Counted from the first letter of the stretch, positions 37,664-46,354 are shown. The stretch: DNA of 64,000 nucleotides from an uncultured Bacteroidota bacterium (GCA_902604715.1 CACLAD010000001.1:62001-126000), one strand, 5' to 3'. Notes: generated by a model from the sequence alone, not told the origin. Made by a program: numbers and translations.

Positions 37664-38635
37664 TTATTGCTTTACAATTCTATAAGTTGAAATTGAATTT
37701 GTATCAATATTTTTCAATTTGAAAACATAAGTGCCTTTTTCAAGCGATTGTATATTAATTGAGTTTCCAAAAGTTGTTAATACATTTTTGCCAATCGAAT
37801 CAAAAATATTAATGTGATACATATTTGGGCTATTTAGATTAACAACACCATCTGATGGATTTGGAAATAGTCTAACCATTTCCTGCTCATTATCTTCATC
37901 AAGAGATAAATAATTATCAAACATTTCTTGAAGTATGTCAATGGGCTCAACGCCTGGCTGTTGTGAACCAACATTTAGTTCTAAAGATGGTTCACCCAAA
38001 TTGTCTTCTGGCTGATATACAATAAGAAATGCAGTAGCAGATGAAGTACCATCCTCAAGACACCTACTGTCTGCACCAGCAAAATTTGCTCCTTGCATAG
38101 CGCTCATTAGCTTTTCAGCTAAACTTCCCTCAGTATTATTAAAATTATTTTCCATATTATCAATTACTGATTGATCCAGTAATATGTTTCCCTGAATACT
38201 GTAAGTATCCCCCTGTCTATCTTCTTTGTAGTTGTCTGCAAAAGTTCCTGTATAACCAGCAGTTCTCACATTTCCATTTTCATCAAAATCAACTATTCCA
38301 TATTGCCTGTAATAAAATGAAAGTGCATTACATTGGTCATTCTCAACTAACCAATCTATTATTTCATCAGGGGATAAACCATTATTCATTTGATCTATTC
38401 CATTTTGTAAGTTTATATTTGGAACACAAACATATGCTTGTGATAAAATCCCACCTTTACCGGGAATAATGCTTGAAATGATATCAATAATTCCATCATT
38501 TTGATTGAATAAACATGTTGCTCCAGCCGCACCTACTTCACCGGTGTTTGGGTCAACAGCGATTATGGAAAATGTATCCTGTGAAAATGATTGAAAAGAT
38601 AATAATAACAGTAAAGTAACAACTAAAACTCTCAT
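37664..38635 (-). CDS. DUF1028 protein with type IX sorting domain
   Basis: Secreted protein of about 323 residues. I place the start at 38635 (MRVLVVTLLLLLSFQSFSQ, a clear signal peptide); the upstream extension to 38707 would overlap the divergent gene and spoil the signal. The DUF1028 domain (about 22-215: DTFSIIAVDPNTGEVGAAGA, and YTGTFADNYKEDRQGDTYS) belongs to the Ntn-hydrolase-like superfamily of uncertain activity. The last 70 residues, beginning VRLFPNPSDGVVNLNS and ending in an S-T-Y-R-I-V-K-Q tail, are a type A C-terminal sorting domain. The protein should therefore cross the outer membrane through the type IX system to which porQ contributes. Confidence 0.88.
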   Translation of the reverse strand: MRVLVVTLLLLLSFQSFSQDTFSIIAVDPNTGEVGAAGATCLFNQNDGIIDIISSIIPGKGGILSQAYVCVPNINLQNGIDQMNNGLSPDEIIDWLVENDQCNALSFYYRQYGIVDFDENGNVRTAGYTGTFADNYKEDRQGDTYSIQGNILLDQSVIDNMENNFNNTEGSLAEKLMSAMQGANFAGADSRCLEDGTSSATAFLIVYQPEDNLGEPSLELNVGSQQPGVEPIDILQEMFDNYLSLDEDNEQEMVRLFPNPSDGVVNLNSPNMYHINIFDSIGKNVLTTFGNSINIQSLEKGTYVFKLKNIDTNSISTYRIVKQ

Positions 38636-38686
38636 ATGGCATATTTTATGATTATGTATCAAACTTTGTTCCAATAATAAAAAAGT

Positions 38687-39589
38687 ATGCTCAAAATAGC
38701 TCATCATGCTCTATACAATCATCCTTTAAAGGAAAATCATAGATTTCCAATGATTAAGTATGAGTTGATCCCAGAACAGCTAATTATGGAAAATACTTGT
38801 GTTGAAAATAACTTTTTCAAACCTAAAATTATTAGTGAAGAAAATGTTTTGTTTACACATGATAAGATTTATTTTGATAAATTACAAAATCAGCAGCTTG
38901 ATAGAAAAGAAATTCGAGCAATTGGATTCCCCATGTCAGAGAAATTAATTGAACGTGAAAAAACCATCGTTCAAGGAACTGTTGAATGCTCTCTTAATTC
39001 GCTAAAATATGGTATTTCAATGAATATAGCCGGGGGTACACATCATGCCTTTACAAATAGAGCTGAAGCCTTTTGCCTTTTAAATGATCAGGCTATTGCT
39101 GCCAATTTTCTTTTAAAAAATAATTATTGTAAAAAAATACTAATACTAGATTTAGATGTACACCAAGGTAATGGAACTGCTGAAATATTTAGAAATAATA
39201 AAAGTGTATTTACCATTTCCTTCCACGGGGAAAAGAATTATCCATTTCGAAAAGAAAAAAGTGACTTTGACCATGGCTTTTTTGATGGTACATCGGATAA
39301 TGAATATTTAAAGAAAATAAAGTACGAAATACCCAGGCTAATAGAGAATTTCGAGCCAGATTTTATTTTTTATTTATCTGGAGTTGACATAATTGAAAAT
39401 GATAAACTTGGAAGATTGTCAGTGTCAATAAATGGATGTAAGGAGAGAGATAAATATATTCTAAGCTATTGTAAGTCTAATAATATTCCTATACAGGTTA
39501 GTATGGGCGGTGGATACTCACCAGTTCTAAGAGACATAATTGAAGCTCATGCTAATACTTTTAGATTAGCTCAAGAGATATACTTTTAA
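38687..39589 (+). CDS. Histone-deacetylase-family amidohydrolase
   Basis: Zinc-dependent deacetylase-like enzyme of 300 residues (arginase/HDAC fold; AcuC/acetylpolyamine-amidohydrolase relatives). Catalytic landmarks are the histidine pair in AGGTHHAFTNRAEAFCLLND, zinc ligands in ILDLDVHQGNGTAEIF, and the acidic residue in YLSGVDIIENDKLGRL, with QVSMGGGYSP near the end. The conserved tyrosine is replaced by the MGGGYSP type. Bacterial members remove acyl groups from lysines, polyamines or small molecules; the substrate is unknown. It is divergent from the DUF1028 gene with 51 bases between starts, and almost abuts the convergent YqhA-like gene. Confidence 0.9.
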   Translation: MLKIAHHALYNHPLKENHRFPMIKYELIPEQLIMENTCVENNFFKPKIISEENVLFTHDKIYFDKLQNQQLDRKEIRAIGFPMSEKLIEREKTIVQGTVECSLNSLKYGISMNIAGGTHHAFTNRAEAFCLLNDQAIAANFLLKNNYCKKILILDLDVHQGNGTAEIFRNNKSVFTISFHGEKNYPFRKEKSDFDHGFFDGTSDNEYLKKIKYEIPRLIENFEPDFIFYLSGVDIIENDKLGRLSVSINGCKERDKYILSYCKSNNIPIQVSMGGGYSPVLRDIIEAHANTFRLAQEIYF

Positions 39590-39593
39590 ATAA

Positions 39594-40088
39594 TTATTTT
39601 TTGTTTATTAAATAGTAACCAATACAAATAGAAAGGATTGATAGCCCAAAATATAGAATGTCCGTAGGAGTTGTGAAATTCTCAGAGAACTTAAGTACTT
39701 TTTCAAAGAATTTAACGATGAGAACAATTATTACAACCTTTATAATTTTATTTTTTAGTTGATCTAAATCTCTGATTTTTAGCGTTGATTCAGTAAACTT
39801 TGCATTAGCAAAGTCGATTTCACTTACAAATAATTCATAAATACCAAAACCAAAGATCAATAATACTATTCCAATTAAGAATAAATCAATAGCTGAAATA
39901 ATTTTAAATAGAAGGTCATTATTATTGGAAATCGATTCATCAAAAAGGGGATTATAAAAAATAACTGCCTCGATTATATCCCAACTCCCAAGAATAATTA
40001 ATGTAAAAGCGGCGATAATTGATAAAATAACCGCTAGTATGGTAATGTACCTAACGCTCCATAATATTTTTTCAAATTTTCCACTCAT
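39594..40088 (-). CDS. YqhA / UPF0114 family membrane protein
   Basis: Integral membrane protein of 164 residues with four hydrophobic segments (about 15-35, 62-84, 112-130, 143-160). FLIGIVLLIFGFGIYELFVS and KIRDLDQLKNKIIKVVIIVL are characteristic of UPF0114 (YqhA). The function is not known. Before the trehalose islet was inserted, this gene would have lain about 80 bases downstream of the mnmE stop. Only 63 bases now separate its ATG from the detached copy of the mnmE 3' end, which may have changed its transcription. Confidence 0.85.
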   Translation of the reverse strand: MSGKFEKILWSVRYITILAVILSIIAAFTLIILGSWDIIEAVIFYNPLFDESISNNNDLLFKIISAIDLFLIGIVLLIFGFGIYELFVSEIDFANAKFTESTLKIRDLDQLKNKIIKVVIIVLIVKFFEKVLKFSENFTTPTDILYFGLSILSICIGYYLINKK

Positions 40089-40151
40089 ATCCCAAAATTA
40101 ATGAAAAATTATTTTAGGGGGTTCATGAGAAAGTATATAACTGGCTTACTG

Positions 40152-40185
40152 TTGATTATCAATAACTTACTTACCGATACAGAAT
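40152..40185 (-). repeat. 34-base direct repeat, distal copy (detached mnmE 3' end)
   Basis: This 34-base sequence is identical to 44296-44329. Read on the minus strand it begins ATTCTGTATCGGTAAGTAA, which spells the mnmE C-terminal codons F-C-I-G-K and the stop, then GTTATTGATAATCAA. Upstream of it in the mnmE direction there is no mnmE reading frame, so it is an isolated gene-end fragment, as expected of the distal attachment site of an integrated element. Confidence 0.9.
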
Positions 40186-40289
40186 CTCATTTATTTTATC
40201 TTTTCTGTAGAATTGAATAATCTTTAAAATTGCTCACTTTCTGTTTACTTTTATAATCACATTAAATAAAGTAAAATTTTAATTTTAAA

Positions 40290-42050
40290 TTATAATTCTA
40301 TTGCGGTGTCAATTAGTGCTAAATGAGAATATGCTTGAGGAAAATTTCCGAGTAATCTTTTTGATTTAAAATCTATATCTTCACTAAATAAACCTAAATG
40401 GTTACTAAATCTTAATAAATTTTCAAATAGTCTTTTCGCTTTTTCTTTTTCCCCAATTTTGTTTAAAGAATTAATAAACCAAAATGTACAAACTGTAAAT
40501 GATGAGCTTGGTAAACCAAAATCATCATCATTTTTATATCTGTACATCAAATCGTTTTCTAACAATTCTTTTTCAATTGATTTTACAGTTTGTACATATT
40601 TTTTATCATTTGCATTAATAAAACCGTATTGTTCCATTAATAGAACTGAGGCATCCAAATAATCAGAACCATAAGACTGAGTAAATGCTTTCTTTTTTTT
40701 ATTCCAAGCATTATTATGTATATCATTAAAAATTTCATTTCTTAGTGTATACCATTTTTTAGCAGATTTTCCATTTTGAATCAGATTTGAAATTTTAATT
40801 GCTCTGTCTACTGCAACCCAACATAAAAGCTTTGAAAAAGTAAAATGCTGATCATCTTTTCTAAATTCCCAAATTCCCTTGTCAGGTTTTTTCCAATTAT
40901 TTTTAACAACCCAAACAATTGATTTAACAATTGACCACAATTCCTCCAAATTATCCGTATCATTTAAATTTTTTTTTATTTGAAAATAAATCGCATCAAC
41001 CAAAATCCCATAAATATCATTTTGCTTTTGAATATATGCTGCGTTTCCAATTCTAACAGGCTTAGAATTTAAATAGCCCGATAAATGCATCAATTTCTTT
41101 TCTTCTAATTTCTTTTCACCATTAATACCATACATAATTTGAAGTTTCTCATTTTTATCAGGAATTAGATTAATTATATAATCGATAAAGTTTTTAACAA
41201 TTTTTTTGTGTCCAAGTTTAGCAATTACCTTTATTACCATGGAAGCATCCCTTATCCAACAAAATCTATAGTCCCAGTTTCTTACTTCTCCAATTGTTTC
41301 AGGAATTGAAGTTGTTGCAGCAGCTAATACAGCTCCTGTTTTTTCAAAAGTCAATAACTTTAATGTTATAGCACTTCTTAGAATTTCCTTGTTATAATTA
41401 TTAAATTTAGGAGTTTTTGATGACCAATCTAGCCAGTAAAATTTAGTTTTTTCAAATTCAATAAAGACATTCTCTTTAGAAATAGGAGATATTTTTTCAT
41501 TATAAGAGATTAATGAAAATTCATCTTTGGTCAATTCAATGATATTTTTGTTTAAAAAATTATTCATATCAATGCTAGTATATAAAAACAACGTATTGTA
41601 AATATCCTCATCAAGAATACTCACAATAAATTTATCTTTAATATAGTTGGTTGTTATTGCTGAAGAATACTCTAACTTTGGATCATATATAATTTTAAAT
41701 TTTGGCTTACCTCGTTTGTAAATAAAAATTCTGATTATTTCAGGTGGTGAATAAAATGATCCATTTTCTTTTTGGTATCTAGGCATAAAGTCAATTAAAT
41801 CAAACTCATCATTACCATTTGAAAAATTTGTCTTTAAAATTGCTGACTTATCTATATAAGTTTGTTTAATAGAGTATGTAGGTTCACAAACTATTTGAAA
41901 AGAGCCTCCAATTTTTTCATCTAATATCTTTCCAAAAACAGATGATGAATCAAATTTTGGTAAGCAACACCAATCAATTGAGGAATTCTCATTAATTATA
42001 GCAGAAGACTTGCAATTTCCTATAATTCCGTAATTTAAGTTATCAAGCAT
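40290..42050 (-). CDS. Glycoside hydrolase family 15, probable trehalase
   Basis: Protein of 586 residues. An N-terminal trehalase-like beta domain (about 1-200: LNYGIIGNCKSSAIINENSS and IDWCCLPKFDSSSVFG) is followed by the (alpha/alpha)6 catalytic barrel. In the barrel, SIPETIGEVRNWDYRFCWIR and DASMVIKVIAKLGH are the GH15 signature, KLLCWVAVDRAIKI and GNFPQAYSHLALIDTA follow. The family includes glucoamylases and bacterial trehalases. Lying 35 bases from a trehalose synthesis gene makes trehalose hydrolysis to glucose the best guess, but glucoamylase-like activity is not excluded. No signal peptide is seen, so it is cytoplasmic. It is carried within the repeat-bounded segment. Confidence 0.85.
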   Translation of the reverse strand: MLDNLNYGIIGNCKSSAIINENSSIDWCCLPKFDSSSVFGKILDEKIGGSFQIVCEPTYSIKQTYIDKSAILKTNFSNGNDEFDLIDFMPRYQKENGSFYSPPEIIRIFIYKRGKPKFKIIYDPKLEYSSAITTNYIKDKFIVSILDEDIYNTLFLYTSIDMNNFLNKNIIELTKDEFSLISYNEKISPISKENVFIEFEKTKFYWLDWSSKTPKFNNYNKEILRSAITLKLLTFEKTGAVLAAATTSIPETIGEVRNWDYRFCWIRDASMVIKVIAKLGHKKIVKNFIDYIINLIPDKNEKLQIMYGINGEKKLEEKKLMHLSGYLNSKPVRIGNAAYIQKQNDIYGILVDAIYFQIKKNLNDTDNLEELWSIVKSIVWVVKNNWKKPDKGIWEFRKDDQHFTFSKLLCWVAVDRAIKISNLIQNGKSAKKWYTLRNEIFNDIHNNAWNKKKKAFTQSYGSDYLDASVLLMEQYGFINANDKKYVQTVKSIEKELLENDLMYRYKNDDDFGLPSSSFTVCTFWFINSLNKIGEKEKAKRLFENLLRFSNHLGLFSEDIDFKSKRLLGNFPQAYSHLALIDTAIEL

Positions 42051-42085
42051 TATAATAAATAATAAATTTTCATAAATTGTTGTAG

Positions 42086-44287
42086 ATGTCTAAATATATT
42101 ATAGTTTCAAACAGATTACCAATAAAAATATCTAAGGTAAATAATTCTTTTAAATTTATACCAACTTCTGGCGGATTAGCAACTGGAATGAACTCAATTC
42201 ATAAAAACAAAAATTCCTTGTGGATCGGATGGCCTGGAATTGCGTATGATGAACTTGATTCCCCATCACTTAAAAGCATCAATAAAAAGTTGAATGAATC
42301 TGGGTATTTTCCAGTTCATTTGTCAATTAATGATATAAAAGATTTCTATTATGGATTACCTAACAATTGCTTATGGCCTTTGTTTCATTATTTTATTGAA
42401 TATTCCATATTTGACAATTTACAATGGGAAAAGTACAAAGAAATTAATAATAAATTCAGTGATTGTGTTTTATCTAATTTAAATGAAAATGACACAGTAT
42501 GGATACATGATTACCAACTTATGTTGTGTCCAAAAATGATCAAAGATAAAAGACCAGATGTTAAAATTGGCTTTTTTCTTCACATTCCTTTCCCCTCTTT
42601 TGAAATTTTTAGAACTTTTCCTAGAAGAAAAGAATTACTTGAGGGAATTTTAGGTTCTGATGTTATTGGGTTTCATACTTATGATTACCAAAGACATTTT
42701 TTAAGTTCCGTTAAAAGAATACTAAAGCTAGATGTAAATTTTAACAATGTTATTTATAACTACAGAAAAATTTTAGTCAACACATTTCCAATGGGGATTG
42801 ACTTTAAAAAATTCAATAATGCTGCTTTAAATCATAAGAAACAAAAAAAATATGAAAAATCTGAGTTAAGAAGGCAATTAGAACTGCATAAAAAAGGATC
42901 TAATGAAAGTAAACTTATATTATCAATTGATAGATTAGACTATACAAAAGGAGTGATAAATAGAATTAAAGCATTTGAAATTTTTCTTAACAAATACCCA
43001 TCGTATTACGAAAAAATTAGGTTAATTATGTTAATGGTCCCAAGCAGATCCAATGTTTCAGAGTATAAGAAGCTTAAAAAACAAACCGATGAGCTTGTTG
43101 GAAGAATAAATGGAAAATTTGCTACTGTTAACTGGACTCCAATTTGGTACTATTACAGGGCAATGGATTTTCATGATTTGATTGATTTATATATGCTGTC
43201 TGACATTGCAATGATTTCTCCACTTAGAGATGGTATGAATTTAGTAGCCAAAGAGTATGTTTCAACTAGAATTGATAATGATGGTGTATTGATTCTTAGT
43301 GAAATGGCAGGTGCCTCAAAAGAATTATATGAGGCAATTTTAGTAAATCCATTTGATTTAGATTCTATGGCTGACTCAATATATAAGGCTTTGAATATGA
43401 CTTTAAAAGAACAAGAAAAGAGGAATCTAAGTATGCAAAAGCGAATAAAAACATACAATGTGAAGTTTTGGGCTCAAGAATTTATTAATTCGTTAGAAAA
43501 TAAACCAAATCCTGAGGATAAATTTAGTGCTATCAAGATTGATACACAAATTTCAGATAGTATTTTAAAACAAGTCGAAACCTCTAAGAAAAAGCTAGTT
43601 TTATTAGACTATGATGGAACACTTGTAGAGTTTAATGAAAATCCTGAATTAGCTATTATTGATGATGAATTAAGAAAAATAATAAACAAAATTGTTAATT
43701 ACAAAAATACTCAGCTAGCAATTATTAGTGGTAGAGATCAGGATTTCTTAACAAAAAACTTTGTTCAAAAAAAAATAATTTTAGCTGCTGAACATGGGCA
43801 GTATATGAAATTTAAAAAAAAGAAGTGGGTTAAAATTTCTCCACTTAATAGAAAATGGATTAATAATTTAAAGCCAATTTTTGAATCTTTTACAAATAGA
43901 ACACCTGGAACTTTCATTGAAATTAAAAAAAGTAGTATTGCTTGGCATTACAGAATTACAGATCCAGAGCTAGCTGCGGGAAGAGTAGTTGAACTTAATA
44001 CTGTACTGTCAAGTATGATTTCGGATGACCTTAGTATAATTAATGCTAATAATGTAATTGAAGTAACTTCATCTGCTATCAACAAAGGAACAACTGTGTC
44101 TGAAATACTTAGTAAAGGAAAATATGATTTAATTATTTCTATTGGAGACGACGTTACAGATGAAAATATGTTTAAATATTTACCAAAAAACTCTATCACT
44201 ATTAAAGTTGGTAAAAAAATAACAAAAGCTAAATATTACTTAGATAATGTTAAAAATGTTAGAAATTTACTAAATAAAATCTTTTAA
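42086..44287 (+). CDS. Fused trehalose-6-phosphate synthase / phosphatase
   Basis: Bifunctional cytoplasmic enzyme of 733 residues that makes trehalose from UDP-glucose and glucose-6-phosphate. The GT20 synthase domain (about 1-480) has SNRLPIK, PTSGGLATGMNS, WIHDYQLMLCP, IPFPSFEIFRTFPRR and donor-binding Arg283/Lys288 in SIDRLDYTKG, plus SPLRDGMNLVAKEYV. The HAD phosphatase domain (about 500-733) has the nucleophile and acid Asp508/Asp510 in LLDYDGTLVEF, AIISGRDQDF and metal-binding Asp688/Asp689 in SIGDDVTDENMF. All key residues are present, so both activities are likely. Trehalose would serve as a compatible solute. Corresponds to an OtsA-OtsB fusion. Confidence 0.95.
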   Translation: MSKYIIVSNRLPIKISKVNNSFKFIPTSGGLATGMNSIHKNKNSLWIGWPGIAYDELDSPSLKSINKKLNESGYFPVHLSINDIKDFYYGLPNNCLWPLFHYFIEYSIFDNLQWEKYKEINNKFSDCVLSNLNENDTVWIHDYQLMLCPKMIKDKRPDVKIGFFLHIPFPSFEIFRTFPRRKELLEGILGSDVIGFHTYDYQRHFLSSVKRILKLDVNFNNVIYNYRKILVNTFPMGIDFKKFNNAALNHKKQKKYEKSELRRQLELHKKGSNESKLILSIDRLDYTKGVINRIKAFEIFLNKYPSYYEKIRLIMLMVPSRSNVSEYKKLKKQTDELVGRINGKFATVNWTPIWYYYRAMDFHDLIDLYMLSDIAMISPLRDGMNLVAKEYVSTRIDNDGVLILSEMAGASKELYEAILVNPFDLDSMADSIYKALNMTLKEQEKRNLSMQKRIKTYNVKFWAQEFINSLENKPNPEDKFSAIKIDTQISDSILKQVETSKKKLVLLDYDGTLVEFNENPELAIIDDELRKIINKIVNYKNTQLAIISGRDQDFLTKNFVQKKIILAAEHGQYMKFKKKKWVKISPLNRKWINNLKPIFESFTNRTPGTFIEIKKSSIAWHYRITDPELAAGRVVELNTVLSSMISDDLSIINANNVIEVTSSAINKGTTVSEILSKGKYDLIISIGDDVTDENMFKYLPKNSITIKVGKKITKAKYYLDNVKNVRNLLNKIF

Positions 44288-44295
44288 CTTATGAA

Positions 44296-44329
44296 TTGAT
44301 TATCAATAACTTACTTACCGATACAGAAT
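44296..44329 (-). repeat. 34-base direct repeat, proximal copy (mnmE 3' end)
   Basis: Identical over 34 bases to 40152-40185 and in the same orientation. It covers the last mnmE codons and stop (44311-44313) plus 15 bases downstream. Those 15 bases include an 11-base inverted repeat, TTGAT-T-ATCAA (44296-44306), of the kind that could be bound by a recombinase or act as a weak hairpin. Bases outside the 34 differ on both sides. Confidence 0.9.
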
Positions 44330-45696
44330 TTTGAGAAAATATTTCCAAGGACTTCGTTATTAGAAATTTCACCTGTTAATTCACCTAAAAAATAAATTGC
44401 CTGCTTAATGTCTATTGCTAATAAATCTGATGAAATATCTTTAGAAATTGAAATTTTTACCTTTTGAATTTCATCATAAGTCTTGTTTAATAAGTCATAA
44501 TGTCTAGAATTTGAAATAGTATAATTATCAATTTGGCTTGTTAAATTATTTACGTAGGAGGTTATTTCTTTTATTAAATATTCAATATTTTCCTTATTTT
44601 TTGCACTGATTCTAATGGGATTAAATTTATTTAAATCAGAAACCGAAATATCAGATTTAATATCATTTTTATTAAGGATTGTAATAAGTTTAGTATTTGG
44701 AAATTTTTCTTCGATTTTATTTAGATAATCAAAATAGTAATTTAACTTAATGTCATCCAGACTTGAATAATCAATCAAGAAAACTATTATTTCAGATTCA
44801 CTCATTTTTTTAAATGTTCTCTCAATTCCAATACTTTCTATTTCATCATCTGTTGACCTGATACCTGCGGTGTCAATAAATCTGCAATTAACTCCATTTA
44901 AATTTATTTGATCTTCGATTGTGTCCCTAGTTGTCCCCGCAATGGAGCTAACTATTGCACGATCTTCATTTAATAATGTATTTAACAGTGTAGATTTTCC
45001 AGTATTTGGCTCTCCAACAATAGCTATTGGAATTCCATTTTTAATAACATTTCCAACTTTAAAAGAATCTATCAATTTCTTTAAACTTGAACTTATTTTA
45101 TCTAATAGCTTATTTAATTCTTTTTTATTTACAAATTCAACATCTTCTTGAGAAAAATCTAGTTCTAATTCAATTAATGAAGCAAAGTTTACCAACTGAG
45201 TTCTTAAATCATTGATATCATTTTTAAAACCACCTCTCATTTGATTCATAGCTAACTTATGAGAAGCTTTAGAATTACTTGATATTAAATCTGCAACTGA
45301 CTCAGCTTGACTCAAATCCATTTTTCCATTTAAAAATGAGCGCATTGTAAACTCCCCGGGCTTAGCTACTCTACAATCAAAATTTAACAAAAGTTGAATT
45401 ATTGATTCCTGAATAAAAATGCTTCCATGACATGAAATCTCAACTAAATCTTCGCCGGTATATGATTTTGGATTTCTAAAGACAGTAACTAAAACCTTGT
45501 CAATTGTCCTTTTGTTGTCCATGATATAACCCAGCTGAACCTTATTTTCTTCGAGGTCAGTAAGTTTAATTTTTTCAATCCCATCGAATATATTATCAAC
45601 AATAAAAATGCTTTCAGGACCTGATATTCTAATAAGAGAAATTGCTCCAATACCCGGTGGTGATGCTAATGCCAATATGTTATCATTCTTTACCAA
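44311..45696 (-). CDS. mnmE: tRNA modification GTPase MnmE
   Basis: With MnmG it makes the 5-carboxymethylaminomethyl group on wobble uridines. It has 461 residues, the normal length. The N-terminal folate-binding domain (ILALASPPGIGAISLIRISG) is followed by helical parts and an inserted GTPase domain: G1 VGEPNTGKSTLLN (about 226-238), G2 GTTRDTIED, G3 FIDTAGIR (about 273) and G4 TILNKNDIK. The C-terminus is FCIGK, with the catalytic-site Cys458. That last stretch is duplicated 4 kb away and marks one end of the trehalose islet. The reading frame itself is intact. Confidence 0.97.
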   Translation of the reverse strand: MVKNDNILALASPPGIGAISLIRISGPESIFIVDNIFDGIEKIKLTDLEENKVQLGYIMDNKRTIDKVLVTVFRNPKSYTGEDLVEISCHGSIFIQESIIQLLLNFDCRVAKPGEFTMRSFLNGKMDLSQAESVADLISSNSKASHKLAMNQMRGGFKNDINDLRTQLVNFASLIELELDFSQEDVEFVNKKELNKLLDKISSSLKKLIDSFKVGNVIKNGIPIAIVGEPNTGKSTLLNTLLNEDRAIVSSIAGTTRDTIEDQINLNGVNCRFIDTAGIRSTDDEIESIGIERTFKKMSESEIIVFLIDYSSLDDIKLNYYFDYLNKIEEKFPNTKLITILNKNDIKSDISVSDLNKFNPIRISAKNKENIEYLIKEITSYVNNLTSQIDNYTISNSRHYDLLNKTYDEIQKVKISISKDISSDLLAIDIKQAIYFLGELTGEISNNEVLGNIFSKFCIGK

Positions 45697-46322
45697 CTTG
45701 ATTTTGATTTTATGTAAAAATATACAATGGGAATTAATAATATAAATACCGTGAATAAATTGGTAATAACCACCAATGGAGCTATTAAAATTGTACTAAA
45801 GAATCCAGCTATGGCTCCACCCAGATGAGCTTCATGACCGATATTATCATTTAGCTTTTTCATGGAGTAAATAGAATAAAACAAATAACCTAAACCGAAA
45901 AGGTAGCCAGGCATAGGAATTATGAAAAAGAACAATGTCATATCAGGATTTAGAAGAATTGCCGAATAAACTATACCTATAACTGCTCCACTGGCACCAA
46001 CCGCGCTATAATTTAACTTGTTCATATTAAACCTGTATGTGAGCCAATTACCAAATATTAAACTAATTATATAAATAATCAAAAAATTGATCTCGCCAAT
46101 TCTAAAAATAACTGCATCAGTGAAGAAGAAAAGAGTAAACATATTGACAAATAAATGAGTAGAATCAACATGTAAAAAACCAGATGAGACATACCTTATT
46201 TTTTCACCTCTTTTAATTTCATTAGGACTAAATTTATATTTATTAAAAAAAGTACGATTTGAAAAACCTTTGTATGAAAGGTATATGTTTAAACCTATTA
46301 TTAAAATTGTTACAGAGTTCAC
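45690..46322 (-). CDS. Rhomboid-family intramembrane serine protease
   Basis: Membrane protein of 210 residues with six hydrophobic helices. The catalytic serine is in the GASG motif (YSAVGASGAVIGIVYSAI) on one helix and the catalytic histidine in HEAHLGGAIAGFF on the last. HVDSTHLFVNMFTLFFF carries the usual His/Asn of helix 2. Rhomboids cleave transmembrane helices of other proteins; the substrate is unknown. Its end overlaps mnmE by seven bases, so the two genes are probably read together, with mnmE distal. Confidence 0.9.
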   Translation of the reverse strand: MNSVTILIIGLNIYLSYKGFSNRTFFNKYKFSPNEIKRGEKIRYVSSGFLHVDSTHLFVNMFTLFFFTDAVIFRIGEINFLIIYIISLIFGNWLTYRFNMNKLNYSAVGASGAVIGIVYSAILLNPDMTLFFFIIPMPGYLFGLGYLFYSIYSMKKLNDNIGHEAHLGGAIAGFFSTILIAPLVVITNLFTVFILLIPIVYFYIKSKSSW

Positions 46323-46354
46323 AGAAAATTATATAATTGATGTCAAATATAATA

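Larger units (their letters stand above)
40152..44329. mobile_element. Candidate mnmE-integrated islet carrying trehalose genes
   Basis: Two divergent genes (GH15 trehalase-like and fused trehalose-6-phosphate synthase/phosphatase) lie between perfect 34-base direct repeats. The proximal repeat is the true 3' end of mnmE and the distal one a detached duplicate. The 4,110 bases between repeats contain no integrase, transposase or relaxase. The mnmE (trmE/thdF) 3' end is the known attachment site of Salmonella genomic island 1 and relatives, whose 18-base core TTCTGTATTGGGAAGTAA matches 16 of 18 positions here; some of this match is expected, because the site encodes the conserved FCIGK end. 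The observation is the repeat structure; site-specific integration is inference. Confidence 0.7.
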
